Position numbers and translations under genes: made by a program
DNA from: Paenibacillus cymbidii
GTDB lineage: Bacteria; Bacillota; Bacilli; Paenibacillales; NBRC-103111
Length of the DNA stretch: 64,000 nt
Assembly: GCF_004764705.1 (NCBI RefSeq)
Contig: NZ_SHLX01000009.1
Coordinates: forward strand, 228,524 to 292,523
Direction of reading: 5' to 3'
Notes under the pieces: model-generated
What the model saw: the letters and a program-made list of their open reading frames with translations, nothing else
Told to the model about the DNA's origin: nothing
Database searches by the model: none
In this document: piece after piece, positions 33,129 to 41,171 of the stretch
Layout of the letters: every line of letters starts with the position of its first letter
Numbering within the stretch: position 1 is the stretch's first letter

Positions 33129-34049
33129 ATGGGGAAGGAAGCAAACAAATTTTCCGGGATTCATGTCGCGATGAATTCGTGTTACGGCCCGGATGGCAAA
33201 GTAAGCCCGGAAGCGGCCCGCAAGCTGACCCGTTTTCTCATCGACAAGGGGGTGCAGGGGCTGTACGTGGGCGGCAGCACAGGCGAAGGGCCGCTGCAGA
33301 CGGCTGAGGAACGGATGGAGGTGCTCGAGGCGGTGGCGGCGGAGAGCAAGGGCGAAGTCACCGTGATCGCCCATATCGGCGCGATCACGACCGAAGACAG
33401 CGTCAAGCTGGCCCGGCACGCCGAGAAGGTCGGCATTGACGGCATATCGTCGATTGCGCCGTTTTACTTCTCCTATACGGAGGCGGCGGTGAAGCAATAC
33501 TGGCTGTCGATGATGGACAGCACGTCGCTGCCGTTCTTCATCTACTACATTCCGGCGGCGACGGGCTTCCAGATGTCGTCCGGCCTGCTCAAGGAGCTGA
33601 CGTCGCACGAGCGGCTCGCCGGCATCAAGATCACCACGTTCAGCACGTACGAGCTGCAGCAGTTCAAAGCGATCGGCGGCGATCGTTTCGTCGTTTTCAA
33701 CGGCCCCGACCAGCAGTATCTGGCCGGGCGCGCCATGGGGGCAAGCGGCGGCATCGGCGGCACGTACGGGGTGATGCCGGAATTGTTTCTCAAGATCGAA
33801 CATTATTTCAGCAAGGGCGACATGCAGCGGGCGCAATATTGGCAGTTCGTCGTCAACGACATCATCACGGACATTCGCAGCATCGGCTTGTTCGCCGCCG
33901 TGAAAGAGATCATCAAGCTGCGGGGCGTCGACTGCGGCAGTCCGCGGCTGCCGCTTCCGCCGGCGACGGCGGACAACTATCCGGCCATCCGGCGCGTGCA
34001 CGACAAAATCATGCGCTACGTCGCGGAAGCCGCAGTTGTGACGGCGTGA
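33129..34049 (+). CDS. DapA/NanA-family (N-acetylneuraminate lyase-like) aldolase
   Basis: A 306-residue class I aldolase of the dihydrodipicolinate synthase/N-acetylneuraminate lyase family. GLYVGGSTGEGPLQT is the carboxylate-binding motif, IYYIPAATG holds the catalytic Tyr and GIKITTFSTYEL the Schiff-base Lys. Family members cleave sialic acid, 2-keto-3-deoxygluconate or similar keto-deoxy acids to pyruvate. The LAGIKIT and YELQQF pattern is closest to sialic acid lyases, but no other nan genes (epimerase, kinase) are present here. The ATG at 33129 with GGGGGCG upstream is preferred to an earlier in-frame GTG. First gene of the plus-strand cluster. Confidence 0.82.
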   Translation: MGKEANKFSGIHVAMNSCYGPDGKVSPEAARKLTRFLIDKGVQGLYVGGSTGEGPLQTAEERMEVLEAVAAESKGEVTVIAHIGAITTEDSVKLARHAEKVGIDGISSIAPFYFSYTEAAVKQYWLSMMDSTSLPFFIYYIPAATGFQMSSGLLKELTSHERLAGIKITTFSTYELQQFKAIGGDRFVVFNGPDQQYLAGRAMGASGGIGGTYGVMPELFLKIEHYFSKGDMQRAQYWQFVVNDIITDIRSIGLFAAVKEIIKLRGVDCGSPRLPLPPATADNYPAIRRVHDKIMRYVAEAAVVTA

Positions 34050-34089
34050 CCGCCAACCATTTTGCAGCAAAAAGGAGCGGGACGCAGCG

Positions 34090-35163
34090 ATGCAAACAAA
34101 CGCGAGCCTTTATGAAACCAAACGGACGATAAGCGATGCCGGCGCTTCCGGCGGACGGCGCCGGTACTACGCGTTTCCGTCGCTGCTCGCCAGCGGCGAA
34201 GCGGAGGTGCTTGTCGCGTTCAAGGACGGCGAAGCCCACATGGCCGACGCAAGCGCGCCGCTGGAGCTGCTGTCCATCGACCCGGCAACCGGGCAAGTCC
34301 GGTCGCGGCGCACGGTTGACCGCACGCCGGGGCGCAACAACCAGAACCCGGAACTGATGCGGATGCCGGACGGGACGATCATGCTGTACGTCGATATTCA
34401 GCGCAGCGGGCGCAAGGAACGGACCGGGTTGTGGACGTACGCTTCGAGCGACGGCGGCGCAACGTTTCGCGACCGCGGGCCGTTCCCGCAAGCCGGCGGC
34501 TACGAGTACGGCTACTCGTTCGACGACGCGACGGACGACGAAGGCCGCGTGACGATGCTCGTCATGTCGTTCGCCGAGCTTGCGGGCGGCGTTCGCGCCG
34601 TCCATGCGCTTCGCACCGCCGACAACGGCGCCACCTGGACGCATGTTCGCAACCTGAACGACGAATTCGGCTTCGACTTTAATGAAAGCACGCTGCTGCC
34701 TTATGCCGACGGCTACCTGCTGGTCGCGCGCGGGTACGACCGCAGTACGCGGGCGTACCGCACCGACCGCGAGTTCCGCGTGCAAGCGGCCAGCAACTGG
34801 TCGGAGCGTTGCGAGGCGATCGACTACGTCGGCCGGCCGAAGCTGTTTGAACGGGACGGCCGTTACTACGTGCTGTGCCGCAATATCGCCGCCGGCAACA
34901 ACCATGGCGACTTGCAGCTGTACGAGATCGACCCGGAGCGGCTGCTGCCGGTCGCAAACGCGCTGCTCGACACGAACGACGGCGCCCCCGGCGAGTCGTA
35001 TTACGCCGAAGGGTATTTTTGCGCAGCGGACGACGGACGCACCAGGTGGGCGGTTGTCACCTATGCGCCGCCGGTCGCCGGCGAAACGCCGGATATTGTA
35101 TGGCTGGCGTTCGACTGGGAGAAGCTGTTGCGCCGGTTGCAGGAGAACCGGTACCGGTACTGA
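34090..35163 (+). CDS. Sialidase-fold (BNR/Asp-box) protein
   Basis: A 357-residue six-bladed-propeller protein without signal peptide. Two Asp boxes are clear (SSDGGATF and TADNGATWT). NNQNPELMRMPDGTIMLY and GFDFNESTLLPYADGYLLVARG supply Arg/Asp/Glu positions like those of sialidase-superfamily enzymes. It probably cleaves or modifies the imported sugar in the cytoplasm. It lies between the aldolase and the ABC permease genes (34 bases to the latter). True exo-sialidase action is possible but unproven; the fold also serves other glycosidases and lyases. Confidence 0.7.
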   Translation: MQTNASLYETKRTISDAGASGGRRRYYAFPSLLASGEAEVLVAFKDGEAHMADASAPLELLSIDPATGQVRSRRTVDRTPGRNNQNPELMRMPDGTIMLYVDIQRSGRKERTGLWTYASSDGGATFRDRGPFPQAGGYEYGYSFDDATDDEGRVTMLVMSFAELAGGVRAVHALRTADNGATWTHVRNLNDEFGFDFNESTLLPYADGYLLVARGYDRSTRAYRTDREFRVQAASNWSERCEAIDYVGRPKLFERDGRYYVLCRNIAAGNNHGDLQLYEIDPERLLPVANALLDTNDGAPGESYYAEGYFCAADDGRTRWAVVTYAPPVAGETPDIVWLAFDWEKLLRRLQENRYRY

Positions 35164-35196
35164 GGCCGGCGCCGCAGCCGGAAAGGAGGAGTTTGC

Positions 35197-36108
35197 TTGG
35201 GGATGGCAAGAAGCGCTGCGGCAATCTGGAAGAGGCATCGCATGATGTACGCGCTGCTGTTGCCCGGCATCCTGTATTTTACGTTGTTCAAATACGTGCC
35301 GATGGGCGGCATCGCGATCGCGTTCAAGCAGTACCGGCTGGCGGACGGGATCTGGGGCAGCCCCTGGGTCGGCATGGCCAACTTTCAGCGGTTTTTCGAC
35401 GGCGTGTATTTCTGGCAAATTTTACGGAACACCGTGCTTATTTCCGTTTACGAGCTCGCCTTCGGCTTCCCGGCGCCGATCGTACTGGCGCTGATGCTGA
35501 ACGAAGTGCGGGTCGCCTGGTTCAAGCGGCTGGTCCAGTCGGTGTCGTACATTCCGCATTTCCTGTCCTGGGTCATTATCTACGGGCTGCTGATCGCTTT
35601 TCTTTCCCCCGGCGAAGGGCTGTTCAACCTGATCCTGGCCCGGTTCGAGGTGCCGGCGATTTCGTTCCTGACCGAACCGGAATGGATTCGCGCCATTATT
35701 GTCGGCTCCGACGTCTGGCACGAGATCGGCTGGGGCGCAATCATCTATATGGCCGCTTTGACCGGGATCGATCCTTCGCTGTATGAAGCTTCCCGCGTGG
35801 ACGGCGCCACGCGCTGGTCGCAGCTGTGGCACATCACGCTGCCCGGCATCCGCAACGTGATCGTGCTGATGCTCATTTTGCGGCTCGGCAAGGTGCTCGA
35901 CGTCGGCTTCGACCAAGTGTTCATGATGCTCAACAATTTTAACCGCGAGAAGGCGGATATCATCGAAACCTGGGTATACCGCGCCGGCTTGCAGGAGATG
36001 CAGCTCGGCTTGGCTACCGCCGTGGGGCTGTTCAAATCGGTCATCGGCTTCGCGCTGATCGTCGGCGCCAACCGCATCGCCAAAAAATACGACGGCCAGA
36101 TCTGGTAA
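35197..36108 (+). CDS. ABC transporter permease, LplB/YtcQ-group type
   Basis: A 303-residue permease with six predicted helices and the binding-protein-dependent transport motif EASRVDGATRWSQLWHITLPGI. LPGILYFTLFKYVPMGGIAIAFKQY and FNREKADIIETWVYRAGL are typical of LplB-type permeases for oligosaccharides. The start is TTG at 35197, with AAAGGAGGA six bases upstream; the ATG two codons later would be 12 bases away. Next to it are an LplC-type permease and a binding lipoprotein. No ATPase gene is present, so a shared ATPase such as MsmX would be needed. Confidence 0.88.
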   Translation: MGMARSAAAIWKRHRMMYALLLPGILYFTLFKYVPMGGIAIAFKQYRLADGIWGSPWVGMANFQRFFDGVYFWQILRNTVLISVYELAFGFPAPIVLALMLNEVRVAWFKRLVQSVSYIPHFLSWVIIYGLLIAFLSPGEGLFNLILARFEVPAISFLTEPEWIRAIIVGSDVWHEIGWGAIIYMAALTGIDPSLYEASRVDGATRWSQLWHITLPGIRNVIVLMLILRLGKVLDVGFDQVFMMLNNFNREKADIIETWVYRAGLQEMQLGLATAVGLFKSVIGFALIVGANRIAKKYDGQIW

Positions 36109-36124
36109 TCGCGAGGTGAGGCCC

Positions 36125-36997
36125 ATGCTTACAAGAACGCTCGGCGACAAAGCCGGGCAATGGTTGATCGTCGCGCTGCTTGCGCTGCTCGGCGCCAGCT
36201 GCGTGTTCCCGTTCCTGTACGCCGTCGGCGTTTCGCTGACGACGCTGGAGGAAGCCGCCCGCCGGGGCATCGTGCTCATCCCGCACCGGGCGACGGCGGC
36301 GGCTTACCGGGAAATTTTCGCCAATGACATGCTCCTGCAGTCGTTCCGCATCACGCTGTTCGTGACTATCGTCGGCACGGCGCTCAACGTGCTGGTGACG
36401 ACCGTCACCGCCTACCCGCTGGCGCGCAAGCAGCTGCCCGGCCGCAATGCGGCGCTGCTGTACATCGTGTTTACGATGCTGTTCAGCGGCGGGCTCATTC
36501 CCCAGTACATCCTGGTCAAGCAGCTCGGGCTGCTGAACAGCGTCTGGTCGTTGGTCGTGCCCGGGCTGGTCAGCGCGTTTTACCTGATGATCGTCAAGAC
36601 GTTCTTCGAGCAGCTGCCCGAAGCGCTCGACGACGCGGCCCGCATCGACGGGGCGGGGGAGCTTCGCATCCTGCTCGCCGTCATCGTGCCGCTGTCGCTG
36701 CCGATTATGGCGACCGTCAGTCTTTTCTACGCCGTCGACCATTGGAACAGCTATTTCAGCGCCGTGCTGTACATCAACGATGCGACGCGGTTTCCGATGC
36801 AGATCGTGCTGCGCAACATTTTGCTCGGGGCGACCGACGTTTCGGCGGAATATACGCCGCTGCCGGAAGACGCCGTCAATCCGATCGCCATTCAGATGGC
36901 GGCGGTCGTCACGACGACGGTGCCGATTCTGCTCGTGTATCCGTTTATCCAGAAATATTTTACGAAAGGCGTTCTGCTCGGTTCGGTGAAAGGCTGA
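36125..36997 (+). CDS. ABC transporter permease, LplC/YtcP type
   Basis: A 290-residue permease of the carbohydrate uptake CUT1 group. MLFSGGLIPQYILVKQLGLLNS, the EAA motif EALDDAARIDGAGELRILLAVIVPLS, and VYPFIQKYFTKGVLLGSVKG at the C-terminus are diagnostic of LplC/YtcP proteins. The ATG at 36125 has GAGGT seven bases upstream; a GTG three codons earlier lies within that ribosome site. It pairs with the permease 16 bases upstream. Confidence 0.88.
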   Translation: MLTRTLGDKAGQWLIVALLALLGASCVFPFLYAVGVSLTTLEEAARRGIVLIPHRATAAAYREIFANDMLLQSFRITLFVTIVGTALNVLVTTVTAYPLARKQLPGRNAALLYIVFTMLFSGGLIPQYILVKQLGLLNSVWSLVVPGLVSAFYLMIVKTFFEQLPEALDDAARIDGAGELRILLAVIVPLSLPIMATVSLFYAVDHWNSYFSAVLYINDATRFPMQIVLRNILLGATDVSAEYTPLPEDAVNPIAIQMAAVVTTTVPILLVYPFIQKYFTKGVLLGSVKG

Positions 36998-37033
36998 TCG
37001 GGCCCGGCGGGCTCCGTTCGATGCAAGGCGGTA

Positions 37034-37063
37034 TTAAGAGCCATAGGGCCACCTTACTATAAT
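37034..37063 (+). promoter_or_regulatory. Internal promoter of the binding-lipoprotein gene
   Basis: TTAAGA (37034-37039), 18-base spacer and TATAAT (37058-37063), 24 bases before the ATG. It may raise the level of the binding protein over that of the permeases. Confidence 0.55.
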
Positions 37064-37087
37064 CGAAACCAAGGGGAGACAAAAACG

Positions 37088-38689
37088 ATGGAGATCAAAC
37101 GAACGCAGATGCGTTTGCTCGGTTTGACGCTGGGCGCCGCCGTTGTGCTCGGCGGCTGTTCGGGCGGCGGAGGCGGAGGGGGGACGGCGGCAGGGACGGG
37201 CAGCCCGGCTCCCGCCACGCCGGCGGGATCGGCCAAGCCGACCGCCGCAGCCGTCGATACGAAGTCGTATGCGATCAAGGTGTACAACGCCGGCTTCGCG
37301 CTGGACCGGCCGCACATTCCGCGCGAACAGGACCCGATCCGGCAAATGATCGAAAAGAAGCTGAACATCGATTTCGATCTGACGATCGTGGCGCAGGACG
37401 CCTTCAACAAGCTGAACGTCATGATCGCCGGCGGCAGCACGCCCGACCTGATCTGGTCGAACCGGGCGGAAGCGGTCAAGCTGTACCAGCAAGGCGTCGT
37501 GGCGACGCTCGACGAGGCGCTGAACCAGACGCCGAAGCTGAAAGCGCTTTACGACGACAAGTGGTGGCAAGGCATGAAGTTCGAAGGCAAAACGATCGGC
37601 ATCCCTTCCTATGACGACATCTCCGGCATCAACGGCTGGTGGATCCGCAACGATTGGCTGAAGAAGCTGAACCTCAAGGTGCCGACGACGCCCGACGAGC
37701 TGCTGCAGGTGCTGCGTGCGTTTACGAACGACGACCCGGACGGCAACGGGAAAAAGGATACGTACGGCATTCTCGTCGGCGCCAACCGCGGCATGGACCA
37801 GCTCAGCCTGATGTTCGGCGTCAACCCGTCCTTCCATGACGTCAACCCTCCTTACGTCAGCCTGGACAACGGCAAACTCGTCTACGACAATGCCGATCCG
37901 CGGATGAAGGACGCGCTTGGCTATCTGAACACGATAGTCAAGGAAAACCTGATCGACCCCGACTGGGTTACGCTGGTTGACGACGCCAAGTTCAAGGAGC
38001 GTATTTTCAAAGGCAAGGTCGGCTTTACGCTGAACGACTGGCGGCTGATGGAGCCGAACTATACGAAGCAGATGCAGGACATCGGCGGCTCGGTGCCCGA
38101 GTGGGTCGTCATTCCGTCGATGAAAGGCCCGCGCGGCGATCAGGCGCTGGAAGTGCAGAAGTTTCAGAAAAACATGTGGGTCATTTCCAAGGAAGCGGCC
38201 AAAGACCCGGGCAAGCTGAAGCGGATCATGGAGATGCTCGAATATTTCTATACCGACAAGGAGATTTATCCGTATTTGGCCTACGGCGTCAAGGACGTGC
38301 ACTGGAAAGAAGAAGGCGGCAAAATCGCCACGACCGACGCTTTCCTCGACCCGAACAATTTCTGGATCCGTCATTACGCCTTCGTCCGCAAGGGAGACGA
38401 TCCGCTGTACTTCAACATCCGCAACCCGAAAACGAATGACTACCAGGCGATCAACCGCAAGTATATCAAGGAAAATCCGGTGTTCCCGTACTTGTCGCAG
38501 GACCCCGCGGATACGCTGTACACCGATCGGATCAAATATGTGCAGGAGATGAACATCAAGTTCATTACCGGCAAGGAGCCGCTAAGCAAGTGGGACGACT
38601 ACGTCAAGACGCTGGAGAGCAAGTTCAAGCTCGGCGATCTGATGGAAACGTATCGCAAGCAGTTGGTTCAGGCGGGCATTTTAAAATAA
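37088..38689 (+). CDS. Extracellular solute-binding lipoprotein of the cluster's ABC importer
   Basis: A 533-residue lipoprotein: signal peptide with lipobox VLGGC, then a Gly/Ala/Pro/Ser-rich tether (residues 25-55) and an extracellular solute-binding domain of the LplA type (IAGGSTPDLIWSN, WWIRNDWLKKLNLKVPTTPDELLQ, DPDGNGKKDTYG, FITGKEPLSKWDDYVKTL). The DGNGKKD loop looks like a calcium site. It would capture the sugar for the LplB/LplC-type permeases upstream. It has its own promoter, AAGGGGAG ribosome site and a following terminator-like hairpin. The ligand is unknown. Confidence 0.88.
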   Translation: MEIKRTQMRLLGLTLGAAVVLGGCSGGGGGGGTAAGTGSPAPATPAGSAKPTAAAVDTKSYAIKVYNAGFALDRPHIPREQDPIRQMIEKKLNIDFDLTIVAQDAFNKLNVMIAGGSTPDLIWSNRAEAVKLYQQGVVATLDEALNQTPKLKALYDDKWWQGMKFEGKTIGIPSYDDISGINGWWIRNDWLKKLNLKVPTTPDELLQVLRAFTNDDPDGNGKKDTYGILVGANRGMDQLSLMFGVNPSFHDVNPPYVSLDNGKLVYDNADPRMKDALGYLNTIVKENLIDPDWVTLVDDAKFKERIFKGKVGFTLNDWRLMEPNYTKQMQDIGGSVPEWVVIPSMKGPRGDQALEVQKFQKNMWVISKEAAKDPGKLKRIMEMLEYFYTDKEIYPYLAYGVKDVHWKEEGGKIATTDAFLDPNNFWIRHYAFVRKGDDPLYFNIRNPKTNDYQAINRKYIKENPVFPYLSQDPADTLYTDRIKYVQEMNIKFITGKEPLSKWDDYVKTLESKFKLGDLMETYRKQLVQAGILK

Positions 38690-38711
38690 GCCGTCGTCGC
38701 TGTGCGGGGAA

Positions 38712-38744
38712 GGCGCCGTTCGCTGTGGCGGCGGCGTCTTTTTT
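38712..38744 (+). terminator. Terminator after the binding-lipoprotein gene
   Basis: GGCGCCG pairs with CGGCGTC (one G-T pair), followed by six T. It would cut the transcript before the dehydrogenase gene, at least in part. Confidence 0.5.
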
Positions 38745-38774
38745 GCGGCCGGGCGATGCGAGGAGGCGTCGAAC

Positions 38775-39812
38775 TTGAAAGTGATAATGGCCGACGAGCT
38801 GCGCCGGCTGATCGCCGGCATTGTGCGTGCTTGCGGGGCGCCGCCGGAGGAAGCGGATATCGTGGCGGACGAACTGGTCGAGACAAACCTGATGGGGTTC
38901 GATTCGCATGGCGCGCTGCGCATCGTGCAGTACGTGGGCGAAGTGGCCAGCGGCAAAATCGTCCCCGGCGCACCGATCGCGATTGTGCAGGAAACGGCGG
39001 TTTCCGCAATTGTCGATTGCGGGCACAATTTCGGCGCGGTGAGCGCCGACCGGATGGCCCGGATTGCGCTGGAGAAAGCGGCGGGCTCGCATATGGCCTG
39101 TGTCACCGGCAGGCGGTCGCGGCATGTCGGGCGGCTCGGCGCCTGGGTGCAGCAAATCGCGGAGCAAGGCATGATCGGCCTGGCGTTCGCCGGCGGTTAT
39201 AAAGGCGGGCACGTCGTTGCCCCCTGGGGCGGGCGCGAAGGCAGGCTGGCGACGAACCCGCTTGCGTATGCGGCGCCAACCGGCGGCGGGCAGCCGATCG
39301 TGTTCGATATGGCGACCTCGATGATCGCCGAAGGCAGCATCCGGCTGGCGCGCAACAAAGGCGAAACGGTGCCGCCGGGGTGTATGCTCGATGCGGAAGG
39401 GCGGCCGAGCGTCGCCCCGGACGACTTCTACGGGCCGCCCCGGGGCACGATTCTGCCGTTCGGCGGCGCACACGGATACAAGGGCTTCGGCCTCGGGCTG
39501 CTGGTCGATCTGCTCGGCAGCGTGCTGGCCGGGGTGTCCATTCCGGACGATACGGACTATACGAACGGCCTGTGTCTGATCGCGATCGATCCCGATGCGT
39601 TTGTCGGCCGGGAGCGTTTCGTCCGGCTTATGGACGAGTGGTGCGCGTATATCGTCTCGTGCCCGCCGGCTCCCGGCTTCGAAGCGGTGCAGCTGCCGGG
39701 CGCGCCGAACTTCCGCGTCAAGGAACGGCGGCTGCGCGATGGCATTCCGATCGACGATGCGACCTGGGCGGCGATCGCCGAAGCGGCGCGTTCGGTCGGC
39801 TGCGCGGTGTAA
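38775..39812 (+). CDS. Ldh-family (malate/ureidoglycolate/2,3-diketogulonate-type) NAD(P)H dehydrogenase
   Basis: A 345-residue protein of the LDH2/MDG family. The catalytic segment is FDSHGALRIVQYV with the His, followed by GHNFGAVSADRMARIALEKA, ATNPLAYAAPTGGGQPIVFDMATS and AHGYKGFGLGLLVDLLGSVL. These enzymes reduce 2-keto acids with NAD(P)H. The position beside a keto-deoxy-acid aldolase suggests it reduces or oxidises an intermediate of the same pathway. The start is TTG at 38775 with GGAGG eight bases upstream. Confidence 0.85.
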   Translation: MKVIMADELRRLIAGIVRACGAPPEEADIVADELVETNLMGFDSHGALRIVQYVGEVASGKIVPGAPIAIVQETAVSAIVDCGHNFGAVSADRMARIALEKAAGSHMACVTGRRSRHVGRLGAWVQQIAEQGMIGLAFAGGYKGGHVVAPWGGREGRLATNPLAYAAPTGGGQPIVFDMATSMIAEGSIRLARNKGETVPPGCMLDAEGRPSVAPDDFYGPPRGTILPFGGAHGYKGFGLGLLVDLLGSVLAGVSIPDDTDYTNGLCLIAIDPDAFVGRERFVRLMDEWCAYIVSCPPAPGFEAVQLPGAPNFRVKERRLRDGIPIDDATWAAIAEAARSVGCAV

Positions 39813-39830
39813 TCGACGGCCACATGCAAC

Positions 39831-39874
39831 AGCCGGCCCCAACGGCGGATCGCTCCGCCGGCGGGGCCGGCTGA
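39831..39874. terminator. Long hairpin between convergent dehydrogenase genes
   Basis: CAGCCGGCCCC and GGGGCCGGCTG pair perfectly and enclose a second stem, CGGCGGA/TCCGCCG, with loop TCGC. It lacks a long T-run but separates two convergent genes. Confidence 0.65.
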
Positions 39875-39887
39875 TTGCGCTGCTTCG

Positions 39888-40910
39888 TCAGCGTCCGAGC
39901 AGCTGCTCCGGGCTCAGCTCGTTCAACAGCGGCCGGCCTTCCGCGAAACGCTCCGCGTTGGCGATAATCATTTCCCACAGCCGCTCGCGGAAATGCGGCG
40001 TCAACGGCGAGCCGGCCACGTGCGGCGTCATGACGACGTTCGGCATCGTCCAGAGCGGGTGCTCCGGCGGCATCGGATAATAGTAGTGCGTATCGAGCGC
40101 AGCGCCGGCGATCCAGCCTTCGCGCAGCGCCCGCAGCAGCGCGTCTTCGGCGATCAGCGGCCCGCGCGCCGGGTTGAGCACGTACGCGTGAGGCGGCAGC
40201 GCGCGCAGCTCGCGTTCGCCGACGATGCCCCGCGTGCGTTCGGTGAGCGGCATCGTCAGAATGAGGTAATCGAGCCCGCGCAAAAATCGTTCTTCCTCTC
40301 CCGGCGAATAGAAGGCCTCCGGCAGTTCGGCGTCGGGATCGCCCGTGCCCGGTACCTCGTAAAGAAGCGGTCCGTCGTTTCGGGTGTAGAAGTGCCGGTC
40401 CAGGGCACGCACGCGCATGCCGAACGCGCGGGCAAGCCGGGCCGTCTCCCGCCCGATGCAGCCGTACCCCCAGATGCCGACGGCGAGCCCGCGGATTTCG
40501 CGGGAATACCGCTCTTCCTTCCGCCACAACCGCTGCGACTGGTTGCGCAGCATGCCCGGCACATCGCGGGCAAGGTTCAGCATCATCGCCAGGTTCCATT
40601 CGGCAATCGGCACGTCGACATTGCCCCGGCAGTTGGCCGCGCGTACGCCCCGTTCCGCCAGGCCAAGTCCGAACAGCTGCGAATATCCGGAGGAAGCGAG
40701 CTGGATCCATTCCAGCGAGGCCATGTCCGCGATGTTCAGCGGCGGATACATGCAGACCAGCGCGTGCTGCTGCGCCAGCAAGGCGCGGGGCAGCGTCCGT
40801 CGGCCGGTTTCGTCCGGCTCGATCGCTTCGACCCGAATGCCGGGTACGGCCTGCAGCCGCCGATACGCTTCCGGGGAGCCGTGCACGTCGACAAGAATGC
40901 TTTTGACCAT
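39888..40910 (-). CDS. D-2-hydroxyacid dehydrogenase, NAD-dependent
   Basis: A 340-residue enzyme of the D-isomer-specific 2-hydroxyacid dehydrogenase family. The Rossmann motif is GIWGYGCIGRETA, the substrate Arg lies in LNPARGPLI and the catalytic His in VVMTPHVAGSPL, with LDTHYYYPMPPEHPLW between. An insert of about 30 residues (TRNDGPLLYEVPGTGDPD) follows the nucleotide-binding beta-strand. It is convergent with the Ldh-family gene. It probably interconverts a 2-keto and a 2-hydroxy acid in the same pathway. AGGAG lies 12 bases before the ATG. Confidence 0.85.
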   Translation of the reverse strand: MVKSILVDVHGSPEAYRRLQAVPGIRVEAIEPDETGRRTLPRALLAQQHALVCMYPPLNIADMASLEWIQLASSGYSQLFGLGLAERGVRAANCRGNVDVPIAEWNLAMMLNLARDVPGMLRNQSQRLWRKEERYSREIRGLAVGIWGYGCIGRETARLARAFGMRVRALDRHFYTRNDGPLLYEVPGTGDPDAELPEAFYSPGEEERFLRGLDYLILTMPLTERTRGIVGERELRALPPHAYVLNPARGPLIAEDALLRALREGWIAGAALDTHYYYPMPPEHPLWTMPNVVMTPHVAGSPLTPHFRERLWEMIIANAERFAEGRPLLNELSPEQLLGR

Positions 40911-40957
40911 GGGAGGGTGGGGCTCCTTTCTTGGGTTTTTATGAAATTATATATCAA

Positions 40958-40986
40958 ATTATAAAATTAATATTCATAATATGCAA
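40958..40986 (-). promoter_or_regulatory. Promoter of the hydroxyacid dehydrogenase gene
   Basis: On the minus strand TTGCAT (40986-40981), 17-base spacer and TATAAT (40963-40958) in very AT-rich sequence. The -35 is only partly matched. Confidence 0.5.
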
Positions 40987-41171
40987 TTAAGAACCGTAGA
41001 AATAGTGATGTTTCGGGTTTTATCAAACTCGTTTCGGCATACATCTGTTATAGCGGAACTTCCCATGGCGTTGATGCGTCAGAAACAGGTATGATAGGGG
41101 GAACGCATGAACGCATGCGGCTTTCGGAACGGGATCGCTGCGTGTTGTGGGAGAGAGGTGTGGGAAGCGGC

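Noticed and set aside
34090..35163. Secreted sialidase
   Set aside because: There is no signal peptide, and only the fold (two Asp boxes) is supported, not sialic acid specificity.
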